Part shown: positions 37,277 through 47,179 of the stretch, one piece after another
How the letters are laid out: each line of letters begins with the position of its first letter
How positions within the stretch are numbered: position 1 is the stretch's first letter
Position numbers and translations under genes: made by a program
Notes under the pieces: generated by a model
Database searches by the model: none
What the model saw: the letters and a program-made list of their open reading frames with translations, nothing else
Told to the model about the DNA's origin: nothing
Assembly (NCBI GenBank): GCA_963811885.1
Contig: CAWETB010000004.1
Location: 11,789-75,788 of the forward strand
From: Gaiellasilicea sp963811885
Lineage (GTDB): Bacteria; Actinomycetota; Thermoleophilia; Gaiellales; Gaiellaceae
Direction of reading: 5' to 3'
DNA: 64,000 bases

Positions 37277-37951
37277 CTCAGCTCACGCAGCTGCCAGAAC
37301 TCACCGGTCAGCCCGAGCTCGTCCAGGATCGCCTGTGACTCCGCGGGCGTCCGCGGCCGCCAGTCGGGCTCGACCCGCGTCCACCACCAGCGGCGCGCGA
37401 GCTCGTTCAGCGTCGCGGCGGGCATGCTCGCGCCGTGCTCCTGCCCGGTCGCGTCGAGCCAGCGCTCGAGGTGCTCCTCCGACCGGAGGAAGACCATCGT
37501 GCTTCAGGTGAAGGCGATGTCGTCCCACCAGCGGCGCGCCGGGACGACGAAGTGGACGAGCAGATCGGCGCCGCGGACGAGCTCGCCGTCGCGAACCTCG
37601 AGCTCCAGTGGCTCGCCGCAGTCCGGGCACTCGGAGCTCACCGAGCCGTCCGCATGCAGGGCGGCCGGGATCCCGAGCGCGTCCCAGGCGCAGTTGGCGA
37701 ACCAGGAGCGGCCGCCGGCTTCGACCCGGTGCGGCGTCTCGACGGCGGAGAACGGGTTCAGCATCCGGATCTCGTCCGTGCCGGGGTGGAGGACGAGCGC
37801 GTGGGCGTCGTGGAGGCGCCGGTAGGCGGCCGCGACCTCGCCCTCGGCGAGCCCGAGTCGCCGCGGCGGTCTCGGCCGTCGTCTGCGCTCGACCTTCGCC
37901 GACGAAGGTCGAGTAGACGTGGTTCCGGATCCGCAGGTCGAGCGCGTCCAC
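37234..37951 (-). CDS. Alkylmercury lyase (MerB)-like protein with in-frame TGA at catalytic Cys (candidate selenoprotein)
   Basis: Homologue of organomercurial lyase, which cleaves carbon-mercury bonds with two cysteines and an aspartate. It reads LDLRIRNHVYSTFVGEGRAQTTAET, then after a one-base shift near 37865 LAEGEVAAAYRRLHDAHALVLHPG, then FSAVETPHRVEAGGRSWFANCAWDALGIPAAL, where NCAWD matches Cys96/Asp99 of MerB. DCGEPLELEV and VHFVVPARRWWDDIAFT follow. The next codon is TGA (37506-37504), and the same frame continues STMVFLRSEEHLERWLDATGQ to a stop at 37234. The TGA occupies the family's TC position, the region of MerB Cys159. A hairpin follows. GTG start three bases after purH. A nonsense mutation or base error is the alternative. 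Confidence 0.72.
37470..37495 (-). promoter_or_regulatory. Candidate bacterial SECIS hairpin downstream of the UGA
   Basis: Starting nine bases after the in-frame UGA, the transcript can form GGU/ACC (3 bp), a C-C mismatch, then a 7-bp stem (UUCCUCC with GGAGGAG, the outer pair U-G), closed by the loop GGUC at 37484-37481. The loop begins about 19 bases after the UGA and has G first and U third. That is within the spacing and loop rules described for bacterial SECIS elements, and GGUC is the loop core of the E. coli fdhF element. It was found by eye; folding energy was not computed. Confidence 0.5.
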
Positions 37952-37954
37952 GGA

Positions 37955-39487
37955 TCAGTGGCGGAAGTGCCGGCGCCCGGTGAACACCATCGCCGCGCCG
38001 GCGCTCTCGACCGCCTCGATCACGTCGAGGTCGCGCTTCGAGCCGCCGGGCTGGATGAAGGCGTTGACGCCCGCGTCGAGCGCCAGCCGCGGACCGTCGG
38101 GGAAGGGGAAGAACGCATCCGAGGCGAGCGAGGCGCCCGTGAGCGAGTGGCCGTGCTCGTGCGCCTTCTCGATCGCGATCCGGACCGCGTCGACGCGGCT
38201 CATCTGACCGGCGCCGATCCCGATCGTCTGCAGGTCCTTGGCGATCACGATCGCGTTCGAGGCGACGTGCTTGCAGACCCGGGCGGCGAAGAGCAGATCG
38301 CCCCACTGCGCCTCCGTCGGCTCGCCCGTCGCGGTCTCCATCCCCTCGCGGTCCTCCACGTCCCAGTCGCGGTCCTGCACGAGCAGGCCGCCGAGGACGC
38401 GCTTGTAGTCGCGCTCCCACGCCTCCACCTGGCGCCGCTCGGTGTCGTTGAGGATCCGGATCGACTGCTTCTGGATCAGCGCCTCGAGCGCCACCTCGTC
38501 GTAGCCCGGCGCGAAGAGCACCTCGACGAACTGCTCGGCGAGGCGCTCGCCCAGCGCCGCGCTGACCGCACGGTTGAGGACGACGACGCCGCCGTAGGCG
38601 GAGAGCGGGTCGGCCGCGAGCGCGATCTCGTACGCCTCCTCGATCGACGCACCGACGGCGACGCCGCACGGATTCGCGTGCTTCACGATCACGCACGCGG
38701 GCAGCGCGAACTCGCGCACGAGCAGCCGCGCCGCGTTGAGGTCGTTGAGGTTGTTGAACGAGAGCTCGCGGCCGTGCAGCTGCTCGACGCGGGCCAGCAG
38801 GTGCGTGCGGACGCCACGCTCGGCGTAGTAGGCCGCGCTCTGATGCGGGTTCTCGCCGTAGGCGAGGTCGAGGTGCTTCTCGAACACCGGCGTGAAGATC
38901 GGCGCGAACGACTCGCGGCCGGCGAACCAGGACGCGATCGCCCCCTCGTAGGCCGCCGACGTCGCGAACGCCGTCGCCGCCAGCCGCCTGCGCGTCTCGT
39001 GCGAGAGCTCGCCGGAGGCGCGCAGCTCCGTCAGCACGGGCTCGTAGTCCTCGTGGCGGCAGACCGGCGCGACGTGCGCGAAGTTCTTCGCCGCGCCGCG
39101 CAGCATCGACGGGCCGCCGATGTCGATCATCTCGACGGCCTCCTCCTCGCGGACGCCGTGCTCGCGCGCGACCTGCTCGAACGGATACAGGTTCACGCAG
39201 ACGAGATCGAACAGCTCGATCCCCTGCTCGGCGAGCGCGGCCAGGTCTGACTCGACCTCGCGACGGGCGAGGATCCCGGCGTGGATGTGCGGGTGGAGCG
39301 TCTTCACGCGGCCGCCGAGCATCTCGGGGAACTCGGTCAGATCCTCGACCTTCGTCACGTCGAGGCCGAGCTCGCGGATCGAGTCAGCGGTACCGCCGCT
39401 CGCGACCAGCTCCCAGCCCAGGGAGGAGAGGCCCTTCGCGAGCGTGTCGAGGCCGGTCTTGTCGAAGACGGAGATCAGCGCACGCAT
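37955..39487 (-). CDS. purH: Bifunctional AICAR formyltransferase/IMP cyclohydrolase
   Basis: 510-aa enzyme for the last two steps to IMP. The N-terminal IMP cyclohydrolase domain has ALISVFDKTGLDTLAKGLSSLGWELVASGGTA, GGRVKTLHPHIHAGILAR and LFDLVCVNLYPF. The formyltransferase domain has RYGENPHQSAAYYAE-like LAYGENPHQSAAYYAERG, ELSFNNLNDLNAARLL, VIVKHANPCGVAVG with the catalytic Lys-His, and SNAIVIAKDLQTIGIGAGQMSRVDAVRIA. The C-terminus FTGRRHFRH is the expected GxRHFxH. ATG start overlaps the end of purN by 13 bases; the MerB-like gene starts three bases after its stop. Confidence 0.97.
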   Translation of the reverse strand: MRALISVFDKTGLDTLAKGLSSLGWELVASGGTADSIRELGLDVTKVEDLTEFPEMLGGRVKTLHPHIHAGILARREVESDLAALAEQGIELFDLVCVNLYPFEQVAREHGVREEEAVEMIDIGGPSMLRGAAKNFAHVAPVCRHEDYEPVLTELRASGELSHETRRRLAATAFATSAAYEGAIASWFAGRESFAPIFTPVFEKHLDLAYGENPHQSAAYYAERGVRTHLLARVEQLHGRELSFNNLNDLNAARLLVREFALPACVIVKHANPCGVAVGASIEEAYEIALAADPLSAYGGVVVLNRAVSAALGERLAEQFVEVLFAPGYDEVALEALIQKQSIRILNDTERRQVEAWERDYKRVLGGLLVQDRDWDVEDREGMETATGEPTEAQWGDLLFAARVCKHVASNAIVIAKDLQTIGIGAGQMSRVDAVRIAIEKAHEHGHSLTGASLASDAFFPFPDGPRLALDAGVNAFIQPGGSKRDLDVIEAVESAGAAMVFTGRRHFRH

Positions 39488-40008
39488 AGCTCTCTCACCA
39501 CCTCGGGCAGCAGTCTGTGCTCGACCGCCCGGATGCGCTGGATCAGCGTCTCGCGCGGCTGCACGGGCACGGGCTCCTGGCGGATCACCGGGCCGGTGTC
39601 GAGCCCCTCGTCGACGAGGTGCACGGTGACGCCGGTCGTCTCGACCCCGGCGGCGAGCGCGTCATCGATCGCGCGGGCGCCGGGGAACTCCGGCAGCAGC
39701 GAGGGATGGACGTTGAGGATCCGGTCGGGGAAGCGCTCGAGGAAGCCGGGCGTGAGCAGGTGCATGTACCCGGCGCAGACGACGAAGCGCACGCCCTGCT
39801 CCTGGAGCCAGTTCGCCATCGTCGTGTCGCGCTGCGGGCGGTCGGCGTACTCCGCGAGCTCGAATGCAGCGGCCGCGACGCCGGCGGCAGCCGCTCGCTC
39901 GAGCGCGCGCGCTCCCGCGCGGCTCGAGGCGACGGCGCACACGGGCAGCCCCGCGTCGAGCAACGCCTGCAGGTTCGAGCCCTCGCCGCTGACGAGGACG
40001 CCGATCAT
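39475..40008 (-). CDS. purN: Phosphoribosylglycinamide formyltransferase
   Basis: 177-aa enzyme transferring a formyl group from 10-formyl-tetrahydrofolate to GAR. It shows GVLVSGEGSNLQALLDAGL (phosphate loop), VCAGYMHLLTPGFLERFPDRILNVHPSLLPEFPGARAIDDAL, where the Asn and His of NVHPSLLP are catalytic, and GVTVHLVDEGLDTGPVIRQEPVPV with the catalytic Asp. It is slightly short but complete. The ATG overlaps the purM stop (ATGA), and its own stop overlaps purH, so purM-purN-purH form one translationally coupled unit. Confidence 0.96.
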   Translation of the reverse strand: MIGVLVSGEGSNLQALLDAGLPVCAVASSRAGARALERAAAAGVAAAAFELAEYADRPQRDTTMANWLQEQGVRFVVCAGYMHLLTPGFLERFPDRILNVHPSLLPEFPGARAIDDALAAGVETTGVTVHLVDEGLDTGPVIRQEPVPVQPRETLIQRIRAVEHRLLPEVVRELCVR

Positions 40009-40905
40009 GCGGCCACGATCCGGCCGATCACGAGGTCGTCGCCCGGCTCCGGCAGGACGGCGCAGTAGCCGATCCCGAGGTTGAAGACGCGGCGCGCCTC
40101 CTCCTCCTCGACGTGGCGGCCGAGCCACTCGAACACCGGCGGCCGCTCCCAGGCGTCCCAGTCGAGCTCGGCGCGGAGGCCCTCGGGAAGGACGCGGCTG
40201 AGGTTGCCGTCGATGCCGCCGCCGGTCACGTGCGCGAAGGCGTGCGCGTCGTCCCGCAGCCGGCGGACGTCGTCGAGGTAGAGCCGTGTCGGCGCGAGCA
40301 GGTCGGGACCGTCGTAGTCCTCGACCTCGAGCACCGAGCGGACGAGCGTGAAGCCGTTCGCGTGCACGCCCGCGGAGGGGAGGCCGATCACGTAGTCGCC
40401 CGCCTCGACCGCGGAGCCGTCGATGACGCGGTCGCGGTCGACGATCCCGACGCAGGTGGCGGCGAAGTCGAGCTCGTCCTCCCGGTAGACGCCCGGCAGC
40501 TCCGCCGTCTCGCCGCCGATCAGCGCGACACCGGCCGCGCGGCAGACCTCGGCGGCGCCCTCGACGAGGTCGGCGACCTGCTCCAGGTCGATGTGGTTCG
40601 CGGCGACGTAGTCGAGCAGGATCAGCGGGTCGGCGCCGCACGTGATCACGTCGTTGATGCAGTGCGCGGCCATGTCGGCGCCGCAGGCGCGCAACGCGCC
40701 CGCGTCGGCGGGCGACCATCGGCTTCGTCCCGATCGAGTCGGTCGAGGCCGCGAGCAGCCGCCGCTCGTCGAGCGGGTGCAGGCCGGCGAAGGCGCCGAA
40801 ACCGCGGGCGCCCGTCGACTCGGCGGCTTTGCGGAGCCGCTCGACGATTCCCTCTGCCGTCGCAAGCGAGACCCCGGCGGCGGCGTACGTCCGGTCGTCG
40901 CTCAC
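40005..40905 (-). CDS. purM: Phosphoribosylformylglycinamidine cyclo-ligase, one frameshift
   Basis: AIR synthetase, ATP-dependent ring closure of FGAM. It reads TYAAAGVSLATAEGIVERLRKAAESTG, GFGAFAGLHPLDERRLLAASTDSIGTKPMVA, then after a one-base shift near 40712 GALRACGADMAAHCINDVITCGADPLILLDYVA, ALIGGETAELPGVYREDELDFAATCVGIVDR, VIGLPSAGVHANGFTLVRSVL and HAFAHVTGGGIDGNLSRVLPEGL. The span is 300 codons plus one base, consistent with a single inserted base in an essential gene rather than real loss. The N-terminal motif reads STDSIGTK where most have STDGVGTK. Confidence 0.93.
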
Positions 40906-40933
40906 GGGTCCACTCTACGAGGTGGGTCGGGTG

Positions 40934-41545
40934 TCAGGTGAGCAGTTCGCCGTGCAGCTGCGGGCGCCCCTGCGGGCCGCCGGGGATGAAGCTGACGACC
41001 GAGTCGCCGACCATCACGCTCGTGCCGTCCAGCTCGGTGTCGAGCAGCTCGGCCAGGACGCTCGCCTTCGCCTCGGGATCGTCGGCGAGCAGCTGCAGCT
41101 CCGTCAGCTGGAGCACGTCCCTTGCCTCGAGCAGCTCGTCGAGCCACTCGCGGGGCGGATGCACCTCGAGCCGGTAGCCGGCGTTCGTGGCGATGAACGT
41201 CCGGCGGCCGCCGTGCGCCTGGACGCGCAGCTCCTGCTCGACTGCGCGGTCGACGACCTCGGCGAACTCGTCCTCGTCGAGCGCCAGCCCGAGGTGGTCG
41301 ACGCGCGGCAGATCCCACTGCCCCGGCTGGACGACGACGTTGACGGCGCCGCGCTCGAGCTCGGTCAGGCGCAGCTTGAAGCCGATGTTGTCGAGCTCCT
41401 CCCACGACATCCCGGGCTCGAACGACTGGTACTCCTCGCCGATGCGGCCGTGGCGCGCGACGAGGTTGAAGGCGAGCTTGCCGAGATAGCGCGCCTCCAC
41501 CTCGCGGACCCGCGACGTGACGAGGTGGTAGTGGAAGAGCTTCAC
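40934..41545 (-). CDS. Conserved hypothetical protein, VOC-like fold
   Basis: 203-aa soluble protein. The first part KLFHYHLVTSRVREVEARYLGKLAFNLVARHG resembles the opening of VOC dioxygenase-type folds. GFKLRLTELERGAVNVVVQPGQWDLPRVDHLGLALDEDEFAEVVDRAVEQE and TFIATNAGYRLEVHPPREWLDELLEA give a second beta-alpha unit with His and Glu at ligand-like positions. The C-terminal 60 residues are acidic. The function is unknown. It is 29 bases upstream of purM on the same strand, so it may head the purMNH transcript, and it is divergent from the CtaG gene. Confidence 0.7.
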   Translation of the reverse strand: MKLFHYHLVTSRVREVEARYLGKLAFNLVARHGRIGEEYQSFEPGMSWEELDNIGFKLRLTELERGAVNVVVQPGQWDLPRVDHLGLALDEDEFAEVVDRAVEQELRVQAHGGRRTFIATNAGYRLEVHPPREWLDELLEARDVLQLTELQLLADDPEAKASVLAELLDTELDGTSVMVGDSVVSFIPGGPQGRPQLHGELLT

Positions 41546-41570
41546 GGCGGGCGGAGTCTAGTCTGGCGGC

Positions 41571-42419
41571 GTGCTGACGGACTGGACGCTCGATCCGCTG
41601 CAGCTCGCCCCGGTCGTGCTCGCTGCGTTCGCGTACGCGACCCGCGCTCGCACGCTGCGACGCCGCGGGACGCCGATGCCGCTGTGGCGCGTGCTGCTCT
41701 TCTCGACCGGGATCGGCTTGCTGCTGCTCGCCTTCGCGTCGCCGATCGCGGCGATCGGCGAGCAGGAGCTCTTCAGCATCCACATGCTCCAGCACGTCAT
41801 CATCGGCGACCTCGCGCCGCTCTGCCTGCTCGCGGGGCTGAACGGGCCGATGCTGCGGCCGCTGCTCGCGTTTCGGCCGGTCGAGCGGCTGCGCGTGCTC
41901 GCGAATCCCTTCGTGGCGCTGCCGCTCTGGGCGGCCAACCTCTACGTCTGGCACCTGCCCTTCCTCTACGAGGCGGCGGTCGAGCACTCGGCGGTCCACG
42001 CCCTCGAGCACATCTGCTTCTTCAGCGCGGGCGTCATCGCGTGGCTGCCCGTGCTCGAGACGCTCCCTGCGCCGGAGTGGTTCGGCACCGGCCCCAAGCT
42101 CGCCTACATCGCGATCGTCCGGCTCGTCGAGACACTGCTCGGGAACATCTTCGTCTGGTCGGGCACCGTCTTCTACGGCGTCTACGACCGCGGCGACGAG
42201 CTCTGGGGGATCTCGCCGCTGCAGGATCAGGGGCTGGCGGGCGCGGTGATGATGATCGAGGGCTCGCTCGTCACGATCACCGCGCTCGCGTGGCTCTTCC
42301 TGCGGCTCGCGCAGGAAGGGGAGCTGCGCCAGGAGCTGCTCGAGCGCGGGCTCGACCCTCGGGCGGTGCGCCGCGCCGTCCGCTACGGGAGGGCGCAGGA
42401 GCTGGCCGAGCGCCGCTGA
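41571..42419 (+). CDS. Cytochrome c oxidase assembly factor CtaG (caa3 type)
   Basis: 282-aa integral membrane protein with about seven helices. Diagnostic segments are LQLAPVVLAAFAYATRARTLRRRG, LFSIHMLQHVIIGDLAPLCLLAGLNGPMLRPLL, LPLWAANLYVWHLPFLYEAAVEHSAVHALEHICFFSAGVIAWLPVL and LLGNIFVWSGTVFYGVYDRG. The His residues in HMLQH, WHLP and LEH are those conserved in the caa3_CtaG family, which supports copper delivery to cytochrome oxidase. No oxidase subunits are nearby. GTG start at 41571. Confidence 0.88.
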   Translation: MLTDWTLDPLQLAPVVLAAFAYATRARTLRRRGTPMPLWRVLLFSTGIGLLLLAFASPIAAIGEQELFSIHMLQHVIIGDLAPLCLLAGLNGPMLRPLLAFRPVERLRVLANPFVALPLWAANLYVWHLPFLYEAAVEHSAVHALEHICFFSAGVIAWLPVLETLPAPEWFGTGPKLAYIAIVRLVETLLGNIFVWSGTVFYGVYDRGDELWGISPLQDQGLAGAVMMIEGSLVTITALAWLFLRLAQEGELRQELLERGLDPRAVRRAVRYGRAQELAERR

Positions 42420-42432
42420 ACTCGAAAGCTCG

Positions 42433-42855
42433 ATGCGCTCGAGCGGCGTCCATCACGTCGATCTGGTCGTCTCCTCGATCGAGCGGAGCCTGCCGTTCTA
42501 CCGCGAGCTGCTCGGGCCGCTCGGCTACACGCGGATCGGCGAGGTCGAGGGCGAGCGAGGCGAGACGATCTGGTACCTCGGCGGCGCCGGCTGCGCGGTC
42601 GGCCTCCGCCAGGCGCAGAGCGAAGGAGCAACCGACCGGTACAGGGTCGGCCTGCATCACGTCGCCTTCAATGCATCCTCGCGCGACGCGGTCGACGAGC
42701 GCCACGGGTGGCTCGTCGGGTCGGGGGCGACGATCGAGTCGGAGCCGCAGGAGTACGCCTACATCCCGGGGTACTACGCCGTCTTCTTCTACGACCCGGA
42801 TGGGATCAAGCTCGAGATCGTCAACGTGCCGCCGCCCGGCCCGACCGCCGCCTAG
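42433..42855 (+). CDS. VOC superfamily (glyoxalase-like) protein
   Basis: 140-aa protein with VHHVDLVVSSIERSLPFYRELLGPLGYTRI, ETIWYLGGAGCAVGLRQAQ, VGLHHVAFNASSRDAVDERHGWLVGSG and YIPGYYAVFFYDPDGIKLEIVNVP. The usual ligand positions His (HHVD), His (LHHVAF) and Glu (KLEIV) are present. It most resembles stand-alone glyoxalase/fosfomycin-resistance-type proteins of unknown substrate. ATG start 13 bases after the CtaG gene; its TAG overlaps the convergent small gene by four bases. Confidence 0.85.
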   Translation: MRSSGVHHVDLVVSSIERSLPFYRELLGPLGYTRIGEVEGERGETIWYLGGAGCAVGLRQAQSEGATDRYRVGLHHVAFNASSRDAVDERHGWLVGSGATIESEPQEYAYIPGYYAVFFYDPDGIKLEIVNVPPPGPTAA

Positions 42856-43184
42856 GGAGCCCGGGGATCGCTCTCGGCTGCGATCACGGCGGCCTCACCG
42901 CGCTTCCTGACCACCGACCAGCCCGCGTGCTCCGCCACCACGTCCTCGACCTCGATCAGCTCGTGCCCCGGCGCGACGACGAACTGGGTCTCGTCGCTTC
43001 GCACCGCCTCGTAGTCGCGTGCGGTCAGCCGCAGCGCCTGCGTGCAGTCCTCGTCGCCGCACTCGCAGACGAGCTCGAGCACGCCGTCGCCGGGCCCCCA
43101 GGTGTCGCTCCCGTCCCGCAGCCGTTCGTTCAGCGCGCGAAAGCGCACCTCGTTCTCCGCCAGCCGGCGGTCACGGGCCTGCAC
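42852..43184 (-). CDS. Small hypothetical protein with CxC-x4-C motif
   Basis: 110-aa protein. The helical N-terminus RRLAENEVRFRALNERLRDG is followed by LELVCECGDEDCTQALRLTARDYEAVRSDETQFVVAPGHELIEVEDVVAEHAGWSVVRK. The Cys triplet CECGDEDC could bind zinc. The remainder looks like a small alpha/beta domain. The function is unknown; such proteins recur in actinobacterial genomes (from memory). It is divergent from an RsbW-like ATPase with a palindrome in the gap. Confidence 0.68.
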   Translation of the reverse strand: MQARDRRLAENEVRFRALNERLRDGSDTWGPGDGVLELVCECGDEDCTQALRLTARDYEAVRSDETQFVVAPGHELIEVEDVVAEHAGWSVVRKRGEAAVIAAESDPRAP

Positions 43185-43198
43185 TCTCCCGACTCTAC

Positions 43199-43214
43199 GC
43201 CGATACAGATCGGC
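43199..43214. promoter_or_regulatory. Inverted repeat in divergent gap
   Basis: GCCGAT-ACAG-ATCGGC is an exact 6+4+6 inverted repeat, 15 bases upstream of the small CxC gene start and 12 upstream of the ATPase ATG. This position could serve an operator for both genes. GATACAGAT within it resembles a -10 region. Confidence 0.35.
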
Positions 43215-43225
43215 CCGCGTGGGGT

Positions 43226-43639
43226 ATGACCCGCGACATGTCAGCGGGGCTGGATCGGGGAAGGCTGGAGCTCTATCTACCGTCGGCCGAGACGGCGATC
43301 GGACAGGCCCGGGCCGCCGTCGACCGCCTGGAGGCCCTGGACGAGCATCCCGAGGCGCGGTTCGCCGTCAGGCTGCTCGTCAGCGAGCTGTTCACCAACG
43401 CCGTCAAGTACGGCGAACGGCGTGAGGCTGCGCGCGTGCGCTTCGTCGTCGAGGTTGGCGATTCCCGCGTACGGGTCGAGGTCGGCGACCGCGGCAACGG
43501 GTTCGTCGCCGACCACGTCGAGATGCCGGGGCCAGAGAGCGAATCGGGCCGCGGGCTCGCGTTCCTCGACGCGCTCGCGACCCGCTGGGGCGTGATCCGG
43601 AACGGCGAGAGCTGCGTCTGGTTCGAGCTGGATCTCTAG
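43226..43639 (+). CDS. Anti-sigma-factor-like ATP-binding protein (RsbW/HATPase_c_2)
   Basis: 137-aa single-domain GHKL ATPase. It shows LELYLPSAETAIGQARAAVDRLEAL at the N-terminus, VRLLVSELFTNAVKYGERREAARVRFVVEV (the N-box, with Glu-Asn), VEVGDRGNGFVADHVEMPG (G1 box DxGxG) and SGRGLAFLDALATRWGVIRNGESCVWFEL (G2 box). These proteins act as serine kinases/anti-sigma factors in partner switching. No sigma factor or antagonist gene is adjacent. ATG at 43226 was chosen; ATG 43238 is also possible. Confidence 0.85.
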   Translation: MTRDMSAGLDRGRLELYLPSAETAIGQARAAVDRLEALDEHPEARFAVRLLVSELFTNAVKYGERREAARVRFVVEVGDSRVRVEVGDRGNGFVADHVEMPGPESESGRGLAFLDALATRWGVIRNGESCVWFELDL

Positions 43640-43659
43640 CCCGAGGACGAGTCCGGGCC

Positions 43660-45044
43660 TCAGCCGCGACTGCCGGCTCGAAGCGGAGCTTGACCAGGTT
43701 GCGGCCCTCGGGCACGCGGGTCGGGTAGTCGCGGGTGAAGCAGGCGCGGCAGACCGACTGCTCCGGCAGCCGCGTCGCCGCCTGCATCCCCTCGAGCGAG
43801 AGGTAGTGGAGGGAGGTCGCGCCGATCAGCTCGCGCATCTGCTCGACGGAGCGGTGCGCAGCTGCGAGCTGCTCCTCGTCGGCCATGTCGATCCCGTAGA
43901 AGCACGGAGCGACGATCGGCGGCGACGAGACGCGCACGTGCACCTCGGCCGCACCGGCGTCGAAGAGCATCCGGACGAGCTGCTGCATCGTCGAGCCGCG
44001 CACGATCGAGTCGTCGACGATCACGAGCCGCTTGCCGTCGACCTCCGCCAGCGGGTTGAACTTCATCCGGATCCCCTGGCGGCGCAGGTGATCGTCCGGC
44101 TGGATGAACGTGCGCCCGACGTAGCGGTTCTTGATCAGCCCTTCGCTGTACGGGATCCCGGAGGCGCGCGTGAAGCCGACGGCCGCGGGCGTGCCCGAGT
44201 CGGGGATCGGCATCACGAGGTCGGCCTCCACCGGCGCCTCCTGGGCGAGCCGCTCGCCCATGCGGACGCGCACGCCGTGCACCTCTGCGCCGGCGAGCGT
44301 CGAGTCCGGCCGCGCGAAATAGACGTGCTCGAAGATGCAGAGCGCCTGCCTCCCCTCCGGGACCACCTGGGTCGCGTGGAGGCCCTCCTCGTCGATCACG
44401 ACGAGCTCGCCGGGACGGACCTCTCGCTCGTAGACGGCGCCGATCAGGTCGAAGGCGCAGGTCTCGGACGCGACGACCCAGTCGTCGCCCAGCCGTCCGA
44501 GCGCGAGCGGCCGGATCCCCTGCGGGTCGCGGAAGGCGAGCAGCTTCCCCTCCGAGAGCGCGACGACCGAGTAGGCGCCCTCGAGCCGTGGCATCGCCCG
44601 CGCGACCGCTTCCGCGATCGGCCCCGGGTCGTTCGCGATCAGCGCCGCGATCACCTCGGTGTCGGAGGTGGCGCCGAGCGCGATCCCGTCGCCGGCGAGC
44701 CCGTCCCGCAGCTCCGTCGTGTTGGTCAGGTTGCCGTTGTGGCCGATCGCGACCGTGCGGGAGCGGCCGTGATGCACGAGCGGCTGCGCGTTGGCCCAGG
44801 CGTTCGAACCGGTCGTCGAGTAGCGGGTGTGCCCGATCGCGACGTCTCCCGGGAGCGCCTGCAGCTTCTCCTCGTCGAACACCTGGGCGACGAGGCCCAT
44901 GTCGCGGAGCACAGTCAGCCGGCCGCGGTCGGAGACCGCGATCCCCGCCGCCTCCTGGCCCCGGTGCTGGAGCGCGAAGAGGCCGAAGTAGCGAGAGCCG
45001 CGCCACGTCGCGCTCGGCCGAGCGGATGCCGAAGACGCCGCACA

Positions 45045-45045
<1 letters not shown>
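43660..45045 (-). CDS. purF: Amidophosphoribosyltransferase, frameshifted
   Basis: First committed step of purine synthesis, converting PRPP and glutamine to phosphoribosylamine. It starts MCGVFGIRSAERDVA, the Cys becoming the N-terminal nucleophile. After a shift near 45005 it continues YFGLFALQHRGQEAAGIAVSDRG, IGHTRYSTTGSNAWANAQPLV, GHNGNLTNTTELRD, SGIPYSEGLIKNRYVGRTFIQP, KRLVIVDDSIVRGSTMQQLVRML (PRPP site) and CFTRDYPTRVPEGRNLVKLRFEP. The frame otherwise runs on to 43404. A one-base shift near 43675 gives the more credible end at 43660. Its ATG overlaps the purL TGA. Confidence 0.92.
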
Positions 45046-47135
<2,090 letters not shown>

Positions 47136-47179
47136 TGTAGACGGGAAGCCCGACGGCGGCGGGCGCGTTTGGAGGAGGT

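Noticed and set aside
43404..43659. C-terminal extension of purF
   Set aside because: The extra 85 residues are Arg-rich, antisense to the RsbW-like gene and absent from the family; an indel near 43675 explains them.
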